DNA from: Lichenicola cladoniae
GTDB taxonomy: Bacteria; Pseudomonadota; Alphaproteobacteria; Acetobacterales; Acetobacteraceae
DNA: 64,000 nt
Reading direction: 5' to 3'
Assembly: GCF_013201075.1 (NCBI RefSeq)
Contig: NZ_CP053708.1
Coordinates: 2,671,501-2,735,500, forward strand
Shown here in pieces: positions 8,392 through 16,569 of the stretch (position 1 is the stretch's first letter; each line of letters starts with the position of its first letter). The notes beneath the pieces were generated by a model, which was not told the origin of the DNA, ran no database searches, and worked only from the letters and a program-made list of their open reading frames with translations. Both the position numbers and the translations under genes were made by a program.

Positions 8392-8685
8392 ATGCAGATC
8401 AACCCAGTCGGCGCCGCCGCGCCGATCGATGTCGCACCCGGCCGTGGCAAGACCTGCGCGGACGAAGCCGCGGCCTCGTCGCCCACCGGGGCCGGGCGGG
8501 TGCCGGCGACCCGCCTGCTCAACCCGCAACCGACCATCGATCCGGCGCTCGGCATCGTGGTGACCGAGTATTTCAACCAGTCCGGCGAGCTGACCGCGCA
8601 ATACCCGTCGGCACGGGCCGTCGACAGCTACCGCATCTACGGATTGCACGACCCGGATGCGGCTTCGTCTCCCGTTCACGATTGA
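8392..8685 (+). CDS. Small conserved-looking protein, FlaG-like C-terminal part
   Basis: A 97-residue protein with a good ribosome-binding site (AGGA in GCAGGAAGG, before the ATG). The first half is Ala/Pro/Gly-rich and likely disordered. The second half (about residues 52-84, IVVTEYFNQSGELTAQYPS-ARAVDSYRIYG) resembles the short FlaG-type pattern in which a strand with a turn is followed by a Q-x-P motif and a helix. I see no signal peptide or membrane segment. It lies 27 bases upstream of the TPR/ATP-grasp gene on the same strand. Function unknown; the FlaG resemblance is weak and no flagellar genes are nearby. Confidence 0.6.
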   Translation: MQINPVGAAAPIDVAPGRGKTCADEAAASSPTGAGRVPATRLLNPQPTIDPALGIVVTEYFNQSGELTAQYPSARAVDSYRIYGLHDPDAASSPVHD

Positions 8686-8712
8686 GCAATGTCGGCTTGC
8701 TAGCGTCTCCGA

Positions 8713-9909
8713 ATGGCGATCGAGCTTCTCTCCCCCAATACCGGATTTCATGCCGCGCGCGACGCGCTGGAGCAGGCGACGCGCGATCCTGCGCTGTGTA
8801 CGGAGGCGCATTACCTGCTGTGGGAAATCTGCCAGGCGTGCGGGGACCGGGACGGGGCGATGTCGCATCTCAATACGGCGATCGCACGGAATCCGCTCAG
8901 GACCAGGCTGATCCCGGATACCACGCCCACCCGCACGGTCCTTGCGCTGGCAGTTCCGGGCGACTTCCAGGCCAATCTTCCGCTGGGGATGCTGCTCGAT
9001 GGATCGACCCTGCTGCACACGCTCTGGCTGGCAGATCCACAGGCAGTCATTCGTGATCCGCGCGCCGCGATCCCGCGTGACCTGCCGTCGATTGATTGCG
9101 TGTTCGTGTCGATCGCGGAGGACCGGAACCACGCAGCCGCGTTGCGGGCCGCAGACCTGCTGGCGGCCGAACTGGTTGTTCCGGTCATCAACAATGGTCA
9201 GTGCGTCGCCGGGCTATCCCGCACGGGTGCGGCAATGCTGCTTGCCGATGTCCCGGGCGCGATCGTTCCGGGCCAGGAGATACACGGTCATGCGGCGCTG
9301 AGGACGGATCCGCCTGCTTTTCCATTCATCGTGCGGCCGGTCGGGCGGCACGCGGGCGATGGGCTGTGTCTGATCACCGACACTGCCGGACTTCGTGCCT
9401 ACCTCGCGAACCATGTGCAAAGCGCGGAGTTCTTCAACGCGCCGTTCATCGATTATCGAAGCCGGGACCGGATGTATCGCAAGCTGCGGGTGGTGTTCGT
9501 CGATGGCGTTCCCTATCCGGTGCATCTGGCGATCCATTCGGATTGGGCCCTGTGGTATTACAACGCGCGGATGGATCTCGACGCTTGGAAGTGCGAGGAG
9601 GAAGAACGCTTCCTGTCCGATATCAGGACCTATGTCGGCGGGCGCGCGATGTCGGCGCTGCGTGAAATCGGTGCTCGGGTCGGCTTGGATTATTTCGGAC
9701 TGGATTGCGCGGTCCTCGAGGACGGGCGACTTCTGGTCTTCGAGGTCGAGACCGGCATGATCGTGCACGATCGTGACCCAGCCGATCTCCATCCGGAGAA
9801 GAAGCGGTCTGCAGCACGCATCTTTCGGGCGGTCGAGCGGATGATCGATAGCCGGGTCGCAGAGCACCAGTCGGGCCAGCTCGGCGGTCGGGGTGACCCG
9901 GCAGGATAG
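8713..9909 (+). CDS. TPR-like plus ATP-grasp domain protein
   Basis: A 398-residue cytosolic protein. Residues about 30-62 form a TPR-like helix pair (EAHYLLWEICQACGDRDGAM). Residues about 75-195 look like a pre-ATP-grasp Rossmann-type domain. Residues 203-350 carry ATP-grasp features: FPFIVRPVGRHAGDGL (the K/R and glycine-rich loop region), YRKLRVVFVDGVPYPVHLA, and DYFGLDCAVLEDGRLLVFEVETGM (Asp 331, Glu 344 as metal/ATP ligands). ATP-grasp enzymes make carboxylate-amine or thiol bonds through an acyl phosphate; RimK-like peptide ligases are the closest general type. The substrate is unknown. It follows the FlaG-like small gene and is convergent with a methyltransferase gene. Confidence 0.75.
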   Translation: MAIELLSPNTGFHAARDALEQATRDPALCTEAHYLLWEICQACGDRDGAMSHLNTAIARNPLRTRLIPDTTPTRTVLALAVPGDFQANLPLGMLLDGSTLLHTLWLADPQAVIRDPRAAIPRDLPSIDCVFVSIAEDRNHAAALRAADLLAAELVVPVINNGQCVAGLSRTGAAMLLADVPGAIVPGQEIHGHAALRTDPPAFPFIVRPVGRHAGDGLCLITDTAGLRAYLANHVQSAEFFNAPFIDYRSRDRMYRKLRVVFVDGVPYPVHLAIHSDWALWYYNARMDLDAWKCEEEERFLSDIRTYVGGRAMSALREIGARVGLDYFGLDCAVLEDGRLLVFEVETGMIVHDRDPADLHPEKKRSAARIFRAVERMIDSRVAEHQSGQLGGRGDPAG

Positions 9910-9946
9910 CGAGCCGTTCGCGCGCCCAGGCGCGTTGTTTGAGACG

Positions 9947-10708
9947 CTAGCCTCGCACTGCGATCAAGCTCTTGGTCATTCCAAAGAATCGCTCGCGTTC
10001 TATGTTCGCCCCGGCGAACAGCTTCTGCATTTGCGTCCGGGTGAGGCAATTGGCGTCATGAATATGCGACAGCGCCTCATCAACGGTTCTGGCGCGCGGA
10101 TAAAAGCCACAGCGGCGGTGCATCAGGAGCTTGATGCGGAGCCGGACAGGGAGCCAGTGGAAGAACGGGGTTCGCGAGTGCATATCAAGCGGAAACCACA
10201 AATTCGGTGTCTGGACGAAGTAGGCCGGTGCCAGGCGGGTCGCCTCGCCGGCGAATGCCTGCAACCTGGTCCAGTCGCCGACATGCTCGATCACGCTGTT
10301 CGAATGGACGATGTCGAAGCTGTTCTTCCCGAAATGTGAAAGATCGGTGGCGTCGCCGACTATGCAGCTGATCCGGCTTGATGTCGCCGGCTGCATGAGC
10401 AGGTTGACGATGGTGACCGAAACGTTCCGGCTTTTGAGTTCACGATCGAAACCTGCCCAGTAGGCCGGCGTGCCACCGAGATCGAGGATGCTGCAGGAAC
10501 CTCGATCGGCCAGGATCACGTCGATCATCCTGAGGAACCGACGGAATCGAGCAGTCCGGAAACGGCTTTGCTGGTGTCCCGGTATCACGACATGGCCGGT
10601 CGTGGGGTCGATGATGACCGGATCGCGCCGGGCACGTCTTTCGTGGTAGCCCGCTAGAGAATTCGACTTACTCGCGCAGGCACGACCTGAGATTGGATTG
10701 AGCGACAT
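9947..10708 (-). CDS. Class I SAM-dependent methyltransferase
   Basis: A 253-residue protein with methyltransferase motif I at SILDLGGTPAYWAG (about residues 73-86), a GDATDLSHFGKNSFDIVHSNSVIEHVGDW stretch covering motifs II-III (acidic GDAxD, then SNSVIEHV as in type-11 methyltransferases), and a long basic C-terminal region (FFHWLPVRLRIKLLMHRRC). It likely methylates a small or lipid-linked substrate; proteins of this pattern often sit near glycan genes, but none is adjacent here. The ATG at 10708 was chosen over a TTG two codons earlier. Locally lower GC than the housekeeping genes around it. Stops 37 bases from the convergent ATP-grasp gene. Confidence 0.78.
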   Translation of the reverse strand: MSLNPISGRACASKSNSLAGYHERRARRDPVIIDPTTGHVVIPGHQQSRFRTARFRRFLRMIDVILADRGSCSILDLGGTPAYWAGFDRELKSRNVSVTIVNLLMQPATSSRISCIVGDATDLSHFGKNSFDIVHSNSVIEHVGDWTRLQAFAGEATRLAPAYFVQTPNLWFPLDMHSRTPFFHWLPVRLRIKLLMHRRCGFYPRARTVDEALSHIHDANCLTRTQMQKLFAGANIERERFFGMTKSLIAVRG

Positions 10709-10857
10709 TAGCAAGCTGCGAATACAGTTTCATAGACCGGCGAGTGTTCGCACGCCTAACAGTAACGGCAACCGGCTGCGCTACAACGAAGTGCATCAGG
10801 ACATTTAAATTGCCGCCGCATGGTTGACCACGCGGCGGCTACCGGTCGGTGGGCCGA

Positions 10858-12219
10858 TCAGCTACCGAGGAAGCTGGTCGACTTCAGGGTGCTGACGTCG
10901 GTGAACGTGACCTTCGTGCTGTCGGCGAGAGTGATGGTGGTGTTGCCGCCGCTTGTGGTCGCGGTCGCCAGTGCGCTCGAGACCTGATTGGCACCGTAGC
11001 CATACAGGGCGACCAAGTTGCCGCTGGCGCTGCCAAAATCGCTGATGGTGATGGAGGCGGCGCTCAGCGTGGCGTTGGCGGCGATGGTGAAGATGTTGGC
11101 GGCGCCCGAACCGCCATCCAGGGTCTGATTGCCGGTGCCGGCGACCAGGGTGTCCGCGCCGGTCCCGCCGGCGATGCTGATGTTGCCGTTGCTGCCGCCA
11201 TTGGCAACGAACGCCGTGAAGCCGGTGGTGCTACCGGACCCGTTAAGGGTCTCGTTGCCGGCTCCTGCAATCACCACGCCGGACCCGAAATAGGTGATGT
11301 TCGAGCCATTTACGCCGAACACTGTGGAGGTCCCGCTACCCGAATGAACGGTTTCCATGCCGGCGCCGCCGATGAACAGCAACGAGGCGCTGCCTATCCC
11401 CATGAAGTTGGTGCCGGCCGCACCGGTGACCGTTGCGTTGGCGGATGCGGTGATGGTGTCGCCCTGGCCGGACTGGACCGTCGAGACGCCAATCAGCATG
11501 TAGAAGGCGTTGGTGCCGCCGAAGATCAGGGACGAGCCGGTACCACCGGCCAGGCTGGTGTTGGTCCCGGCGGTATCATCGACGACCAGGCTGCCACTGC
11601 CGCCATAGATCGTGCTGGTGGAGCCGGTCAGGGTGATGGTCGCGTTGCCGGTCCCCGTGGTGATCCGGTCGGTTCCGGAAGATAGTACGCTGTCCGACCC
11701 GGCGCCGAGATTGATGATGTTGCGACCGGTTCCGGCGGCAATCGATGTCGCGCCGGAGCCGGCGAAGAGGCTGTCGTTCCCGCTGCCGGTCGCGATGCTG
11801 TAGGTCCCGGCACCGCTGCCGAGGAAGATGTTGTTGCCACCGCCGGCGACAAACGTTCCAGATTCGCTGCCCGAAAGGAAAACGGTGCCGCCGGTGCCGA
11901 CCAGCGTGCTCAAGGTCTGGGCGCTCGTCGCTGCGGTCGCGTCGATGAACAGGCTGCTTGTCGTGTCGGAAAGGAAATGATCGTAGCCGCTCGGAAAGGT
12001 ATAGAAGCCGCCTGAACCGGCGATGTACTGGTTGACTGCGGAACCCCCGGCGGCAGGAACGGCTACGCCATCGCCCTCAACGGAGAAGAGCGAGCCGCCT
12101 GAGGCTGCAGCACCCACGGCCGAGGCATAGGCCTGTGCCAGCGTATAGGCCTGGCTCCCATCGACCGTGATCGAGATCACATGGCCAGATGAACCGCTTA
12201 CCGTGAGTACATCTGCCAT
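10858..12219 (-). CDS. Glycine-rich RTX-like repeat protein, probably secreted
   Basis: A 453-residue protein made almost wholly of Gly, Ser, Thr, Ala and Asn. It has runs of short beta-roll-type units such as GGGNNIFLGSGAGTYS, GTGRNIINLGAGSDSV and, most RTX-like, GGTGADTLVAGTGNQTLDGGSG near residue 355. There is no N-terminal Sec signal, and the last 60 residues (ISDFGSASGNLVALYGYG ... VTFTDVSTLKSTSFLGS) resemble the C-terminal secretion region of type I substrates. It is therefore likely exported by an ABC/MFP/OMF system and bound to calcium outside the cell. No type I transporter genes are in the window. The ATG at 12219 has AAGGAG upstream. Specific role unknown; surface layer or adhesin-like matrix protein are guesses. 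Confidence 0.72.
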   Translation of the reverse strand: MADVLTVSGSSGHVISITVDGSQAYTLAQAYASAVGAAASGGSLFSVEGDGVAVPAAGGSAVNQYIAGSGGFYTFPSGYDHFLSDTTSSLFIDATAATSAQTLSTLVGTGGTVFLSGSESGTFVAGGGNNIFLGSGAGTYSIATGSGNDSLFAGSGATSIAAGTGRNIINLGAGSDSVLSSGTDRITTGTGNATITLTGSTSTIYGGSGSLVVDDTAGTNTSLAGGTGSSLIFGGTNAFYMLIGVSTVQSGQGDTITASANATVTGAAGTNFMGIGSASLLFIGGAGMETVHSGSGTSTVFGVNGSNITYFGSGVVIAGAGNETLNGSGSTTGFTAFVANGGSNGNISIAGGTGADTLVAGTGNQTLDGGSGAANIFTIAANATLSAASITISDFGSASGNLVALYGYGANQVSSALATATTSGGNTTITLADSTKVTFTDVSTLKSTSFLGS

Positions 12220-12337
12220 TCTCGTAGCTCCTTGATCGTCCAGGGGGCGCCGCTGCGCGCCGGGCGGTCAGCCTTGTTCTGACGTGGGCAACCTAGACCG
12301 AACCCCTGGCTGTTCTGTCGTTAAAAGAATATCAATC

Positions 12338-12357
12338 TTGTGATGTAATCATCACAA
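12338..12357. promoter_or_regulatory. Inverted repeat upstream of the RTX-like gene
   Basis: Perfect 8-bp arms TTGTGATG and CATCACAA around a 4-base TAAT centre, in a distinctly AT-rich 60-base patch, 119-138 bases upstream of the RTX-like start. It looks like an operator for a dimeric regulator. It resembles CRP sites in outline, but the TGTGA half-sites are 8, not 6, bases apart. Confidence 0.4.
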
Positions 12358-12463
12358 TTTCTCGTACACTGAAACAAAGCCAGTATTTGTCTCGGCGGTT
12401 GCGTGTTGCAAAAATGACATGCTTTCCTGCCGGGACAAGGCAAACGCGAGCCTTGACTGTGGC

Positions 12464-13711
12464 TCAGGCCGGCGACGGTGCCAGCCGACGGTCGGTGGCC
12501 AGCACGGACCGCAACAGCACGGACGCTCCTGCAACGACGTGATGCCGTTCCGCACTCTCCGCCTCGTTGTGACTGAGCCCTCCGGCGCAGGGCACGAAGA
12601 TCATGGTGGTCGGGGCGACGCGGGCGACATAGGCGGAGTCGTGCCCGGCGCCGGATATGATCTCCCTGGCCGGGAGCCCCAGCGCGGCGGCGGCATCACG
12701 GACTGCGTCGACGCAGGCACCGTCGAACATGACAGCCGGATTGTTCCAGACCTGTGTGACCGCGAATGCCAGTGCGCCCGCATCGCGCGCGAATGCGGCG
12801 TGCATCTCCTGTTCCATCGCTTCCAGCACGGCATCGTCCGGGTGGCGGAAATCCACGGTGAAGAACACCTGCCCCGGCACCACGTTGCGGCTGTTCGGGC
12901 GGCTCTCGACCAGTCCGACCGTGCCGACCGCGTCCGGCGCGTGGACGAGTGCGATCGCGTTGACCGACTGGATCATCCGGGCCGTAGCCAGCAGGGCGTC
13001 CTGGCGCAGACGCATCGGCGTGGCGCCGGCATGGCCCTCCTGCCCGTCCACCGTCACCTCGTACCAGCGCATGCCCTGCACGCCGGTGACGATGCCGATG
13101 ATCCGGTCCTCATCCTCCAGGATCGGGCCCTGCTCGATATGCAGCTCGAAATGCGCGGACAGAGGATGGGCGCCGCAGCGCTCGGGGCCGCGATAGCCGA
13201 TCCCGTCCAGTGCTGCCTCGAACGTGTCGCCGGTGCGATCGGCGCGGCCATAGGCCCATTCGCGGGTGAAGGCGCCGGCGAACACGCCGGAGGACAGCAT
13301 CGCCGGGGCAAACCGCGAGCCCTCCTCGTTGGTCCAGTCGATCACCTCGATCGGCGCCTCGGTGTCGGTACCGCTCTCGTGCAGCGCCCGCAGGATCTCG
13401 AGCCCGGCCAGCACGCCGATGACCCCATCGTATTTGCCGCCGGTCGGCTGGGTATCGAGATGGCTGCCGATGGCGATCGGCGCCAGGGCCGGGTTGCGGC
13501 CGGGACGGCGTGCGAAGATGTTGCCCATGTCGTCGATCGTCACGGTGCAGCCGACCGCGACGCACTGGGCGCAGAACCAGTCACGCACCTCGCGGTCGAG
13601 CTCGGTGAGCGCCAGCCGGCAGATCCCGCCCTTCGGGGTGGCGCCGATGCGCGCGGTTTGCATGATGCTGGCCCAGAGCCGCTCGGGATCGATCGCGAGG
13701 TTGTCGCTCAC
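12464..13711 (-). CDS. Zn-dependent N-carbamoyl-amino-acid/beta-ureidopropionase-type amidohydrolase
   Basis: A 415-residue M20-type hydrolase of the allantoate amidohydrolase, N-carbamoyl-L-amino acid hydrolase and beta-ureidopropionase group. Metal ligands are visible in IGSHLDTQPTGGKYDGVIGV (His and Asp), WTNEEGSRFAP (Glu pair), HIEQGPILE (His) and GLSHNEAE near the end (His), with the GHAGATPMRLRQDAL dimerisation motif between. Context with PreT and PreA points to hydrolysis of N-carbamoyl-beta-alanine to beta-alanine, CO2 and ammonia, the last ring-derived step of reductive pyrimidine breakdown. The start is GTG at 13711, overlapping the preA stop as GTGA. Allantoate or hydantoin-derived substrates cannot be excluded by sequence alone. 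Confidence 0.87.
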   Translation of the reverse strand: MSDNLAIDPERLWASIMQTARIGATPKGGICRLALTELDREVRDWFCAQCVAVGCTVTIDDMGNIFARRPGRNPALAPIAIGSHLDTQPTGGKYDGVIGVLAGLEILRALHESGTDTEAPIEVIDWTNEEGSRFAPAMLSSGVFAGAFTREWAYGRADRTGDTFEAALDGIGYRGPERCGAHPLSAHFELHIEQGPILEDEDRIIGIVTGVQGMRWYEVTVDGQEGHAGATPMRLRQDALLATARMIQSVNAIALVHAPDAVGTVGLVESRPNSRNVVPGQVFFTVDFRHPDDAVLEAMEQEMHAAFARDAGALAFAVTQVWNNPAVMFDGACVDAVRDAAAALGLPAREIISGAGHDSAYVARVAPTTMIFVPCAGGLSHNEAESAERHHVVAGASVLLRSVLATDRRLAPSPA

Positions 13712-14982
13712 GACACGGTCTCCGGCATCAGGCGATGCGGATTGTTGGGATGCATGCCCCAGGTGAGTTTCGGCCCGGTGGCGGGCTGCGGCACCATGGT
13801 GATGCAGTCATCGACCGGGCAGAGATGCGCGCATAGATTGCAGCCGACGCATTCCTCCTCGATGATCTCGTAGACGCGGCCGGGCAGCTTGGCGATCGAC
13901 TGGTGCGAGGTGTCCTCGCAGGCGATGTAGCATTTGCCGCAGGAGATGCAGAGCGACTGGTCGATATGGGCGATGGTCTTGAAAGCGATGTTGAGCTGGC
14001 CCCACGGTACGTAGTTGCGCGTGGCGAGGCCGCGGAAGCTGTCGATGTCGGTGTGGCCCTTGCTGTCCATCCAGTTCGACAATCCGTCGATCATCTCGGT
14101 GACGATGCGGAAGCCGTGATGCATCGCCGCGGTGCACACCTGCACGCCGTTGGCACCGAGGGCGATAAATTCGGCCGCATCGCGCCAGTTGGAGATGCCG
14201 CCGATCCCGGAAATCGGCAGACCATGCATGTGGGGATCGCGGGCGATGTCACCCAGCATGCGCAGCGCGATCGGCTTCACGGCGGGACCGCAATAGCCGC
14301 CATGCGTCCCCTGCCCGTCCACCGCCGGCAACGGCGTCATCGCGTCGAGATCGACACCGGTGATCGACTGGATGGTGTTGATCAACGACACCGCATCGGC
14401 GCCGCCGGACATGGCTGCGCGGGCCGGTGCCAGGATGTCGGTGATGTTGGGAGTGAGCTTGACGATCACCGGCATCCGCGTGGTCTGCTTGCACCAGCGG
14501 GTGACCATTTCGACGTATTCGGGAACCTGGCCGACGGCAGCGCCCATGTTGCGTTCCGACATGCCGTGCGGACAGCCGAAATTAAGTTCGATGCCGTCGC
14601 AGCCGGTATCCTCGACGATCGGCAGGATCGCGCGCCAGCTTTCCTCGACGCAGGGCACCATCAGGCTGACCACGATGGCGCGGTCGGGGAAGTCGCGCTT
14701 GATGCGCTTGATTTCGGCGATGTTGGTGGCGAGCGGCCGGTCGGTGATCAGCTCGATGTTGTTCAGCCCGGCCATGCGCTGGCCGGCATAGGACACCGCG
14801 CCGTAGCGGCTGCTGACATTGACCACCGCCGGGTCCTCGCCGAGGGTTTTCCAGACCACGCCGCCCCAGCCGGCCTCGAGGGCGCGGCGGACGTTGTATT
14901 CCTTGTCGGTCGGCGGCGCGGAGGCCAGCCAGAACGGGTTCGGCGAACGGATGCCGCCGATGGTGCAGCGCAGGTCGGCCAT
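13708..14982 (-). CDS. preA: NAD-dependent dihydropyrimidine dehydrogenase subunit PreA
   Basis: A 424-residue catalytic subunit. Residues 1-320 are a dihydroorotate dehydrogenase-like FMN barrel (NPFWLASAPPTDK, ELNFGCPHGMSERNMGAAVG, VKLTPNITDI, ISGIGGISNWRDAAEFIALGA). The C-terminal part holds two 4Fe-4S clusters: CISCGKCYIAC and CVGCNLCAHLCPV. The active-site Cys loop is expected in NFGCPHG. With PreT it reduces uracil and thymine to their dihydro forms using NADH. It starts two bases after the preT stop, and its own stop overlaps the amidohydrolase start, so the three genes are surely one transcript. Length and cluster motifs match the PreA family well. Confidence 0.95.
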   Translation of the reverse strand: MADLRCTIGGIRSPNPFWLASAPPTDKEYNVRRALEAGWGGVVWKTLGEDPAVVNVSSRYGAVSYAGQRMAGLNNIELITDRPLATNIAEIKRIKRDFPDRAIVVSLMVPCVEESWRAILPIVEDTGCDGIELNFGCPHGMSERNMGAAVGQVPEYVEMVTRWCKQTTRMPVIVKLTPNITDILAPARAAMSGGADAVSLINTIQSITGVDLDAMTPLPAVDGQGTHGGYCGPAVKPIALRMLGDIARDPHMHGLPISGIGGISNWRDAAEFIALGANGVQVCTAAMHHGFRIVTEMIDGLSNWMDSKGHTDIDSFRGLATRNYVPWGQLNIAFKTIAHIDQSLCISCGKCYIACEDTSHQSIAKLPGRVYEIIEEECVGCNLCAHLCPVDDCITMVPQPATGPKLTWGMHPNNPHRLMPETVS

Positions 14983-14984
14983 GA

Positions 14985-16340
14985 TCAGAAGCTCCCGGCG
15001 ATGGTGGCGCTTGCCGGCACCAGGGCGGCATGGATGGCGAGAGCGGCGAGCTTGCCGTCCTGCACCGCGCTCACCGTGAGGTCCGGGCCGGGCGTGCAGT
15101 CGCCGCCGGCATAAACCATCGGCAGCGAGGTCCGACCGTCCGCATCGACCATGATGCGTCCGCCGGCGATGTCGGGAACGATCGTGCCGGACCCGAGCGA
15201 GCCGCCGTCGAACAGCTGGCCGACCGCCTTCAGCACCATGTCGGCAGCCTCGAGATCCGGGCCGCTGCCGGTGTCCTCGAACTCGATGCCGGTGACCATG
15301 CCCAGCGCTCCGTGCAGGCGCTTCGGGGTGCACCAGGTGCGGATGCGGATGCCCGACGTGCGGGCCCAGTCCTGCTCGAAGCCGGTGGCGGACATGTGCT
15401 CGAGGCCGCGGCGGTAGGCGATGGTGACGTCGCGGGCGCCGAGACGCTTCGCCTGCATCGCCGCGTCGATCGCGGTGTTGCCACCGCCGATCACCACGAC
15501 GCGCGCGCCGACCGGGACCGCGTGCTTGTCGGGCGCTTGGCGCAGGCCGGCGATGAACTCGACCGCGTCCAGCACGCCGGTCAGGGGCGTGTCGGACAAG
15601 GTCAGTGCCCGGACGGCGGTCTGGCCAATGCCGAGGAACACGGCGTCGTGGGTGCGGCGCAGCGTGTCCAGGTCGATGTCGCGGCCGAGGCGGCGGTCGT
15701 GCAGTATGGTGATGCCGCCGATCCGCAGGATGAAGTCGAGCTCGTCCTGTGCGAAGTCGCCGGCAAGCTTGTAGGCGGCAACGCCGTATTCGTTCAGGCC
15801 GCCGCCCTTGGCCCGCGCCTCGTAGACGGTGACGCGATGGCCGAGCATGGCGAGCCGGTGCGCGCAGGAGATCCCGGCGGGTCCTGCACCGACCACCGCT
15901 ATATGGCGGCCGGTCTCGGGGCTGCGGGCGAACGGATGAATGCCGTGCTGCATCAGCGCGTCGGTCGAGTGGCGCTGCAGTGCGCCGATGGTGACCGGCT
16001 TGTTCTCCTGGGTGGTGCGCACGCAGGCCTGCTCGCACAGGATCTCGGTCGGGCAGACGCGGGCGCAGGCGCCGCCGAAGATGTTGGCGGACAGGATCGT
16101 TTCGGCGGAGCCGCGAAGATTTCCGTCGACGATCTTGGCGATGAAGGACGGGATGTCGATACCGGTCGGACAGGCCTCGATGCAGGGTGCGTCATAGCAG
16201 AAATAGCAGCGCTCGGCCTCGACCCGCGCCTTGGTCGGGCTTAGCGCCGGATGCGCGTCGCCGAAGTTGTCTGCCAGGGACGTCGCGTCGAGCCGGCCGG
16301 CGCGGATGCGAGCCTCCGGGGCAACCAGGGTGTCGACCAT
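14985..16340 (-). CDS. preT: NAD-dependent dihydropyrimidine dehydrogenase subunit PreT
   Basis: A 451-residue glutamate-synthase-small-subunit-like flavoprotein. N-terminal Cys clusters CYFCYDAPCIEACPTGID and ACARVCPTEILCEQAC bind Fe-S centres. The FAD-binding GAGPAGISCAHRLAMLGH follows at about residue 148, and the NAD-binding GGGNTAIDAAMQAKRLG at about 285; the end has the VYAGGDCTPGPDLTVSAVQDGKLAA motif. It passes electrons from NADH to PreA. ATG at 16340 has GGAG seven bases upstream. First gene of the preT-preA-amidohydrolase operon; a RutR-like palindrome lies 63-78 bases upstream. Confidence 0.94.
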   Translation of the reverse strand: MVDTLVAPEARIRAGRLDATSLADNFGDAHPALSPTKARVEAERCYFCYDAPCIEACPTGIDIPSFIAKIVDGNLRGSAETILSANIFGGACARVCPTEILCEQACVRTTQENKPVTIGALQRHSTDALMQHGIHPFARSPETGRHIAVVGAGPAGISCAHRLAMLGHRVTVYEARAKGGGLNEYGVAAYKLAGDFAQDELDFILRIGGITILHDRRLGRDIDLDTLRRTHDAVFLGIGQTAVRALTLSDTPLTGVLDAVEFIAGLRQAPDKHAVPVGARVVVIGGGNTAIDAAMQAKRLGARDVTIAYRRGLEHMSATGFEQDWARTSGIRIRTWCTPKRLHGALGMVTGIEFEDTGSGPDLEAADMVLKAVGQLFDGGSLGSGTIVPDIAGGRIMVDADGRTSLPMVYAGGDCTPGPDLTVSAVQDGKLAALAIHAALVPASATIAGSF

Positions 16341-16402
16341 GCAGCAACTCCGTTCCGTGTTCGCACTCTAGGGACGCAGCGCGATCAACGTCAAAGAAAA
16401 AG

Positions 16403-16418
16403 CTGATCGATTGGTCAG
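16403..16418. promoter_or_regulatory. RutR-like palindrome upstream of preT
   Basis: On the minus strand this reads CTGACCAATCGATCAG: a TGACCA half-site, 2-base spacer and an imperfect mate CGATCA. Twelve of 16 positions are self-complementary. The E. coli RutR site is TTGACCA-N2-TGGTCAA, so one half fits and the other fits 4 of 6. It lies between preT and the divergent HAD gene, and a RutR-like regulator is encoded at 41711-42391. Binding is inference. Confidence 0.4.
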
Positions 16419-16569
16419 GTTTGGTTTAGTCACCGGTGGTCATGCGCGAATGTGCTGCTGTTTGAGGTCATTGCCTTTGAAATAGGCAGTCAGGTCCTGT
16501 GGCTGTCCAGCCGAGGCGGGCTGTGCTTCAAGAGCCGTTCTGCTCGAAGCCTGTTCGAAGGAAGACGCA

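Noticed and set aside
12338-12357. CRP binding site
   Set aside because: The half-sites are 8 rather than 6 bases apart, so it is kept only as an unassigned operator candidate.
12419-16244. Long plus-strand frames opposite preT, preA and the amidohydrolase
   Set aside because: They are rich in Arg, Gly, His and Asp and match no family; the minus-strand proteins have full catalytic motifs.
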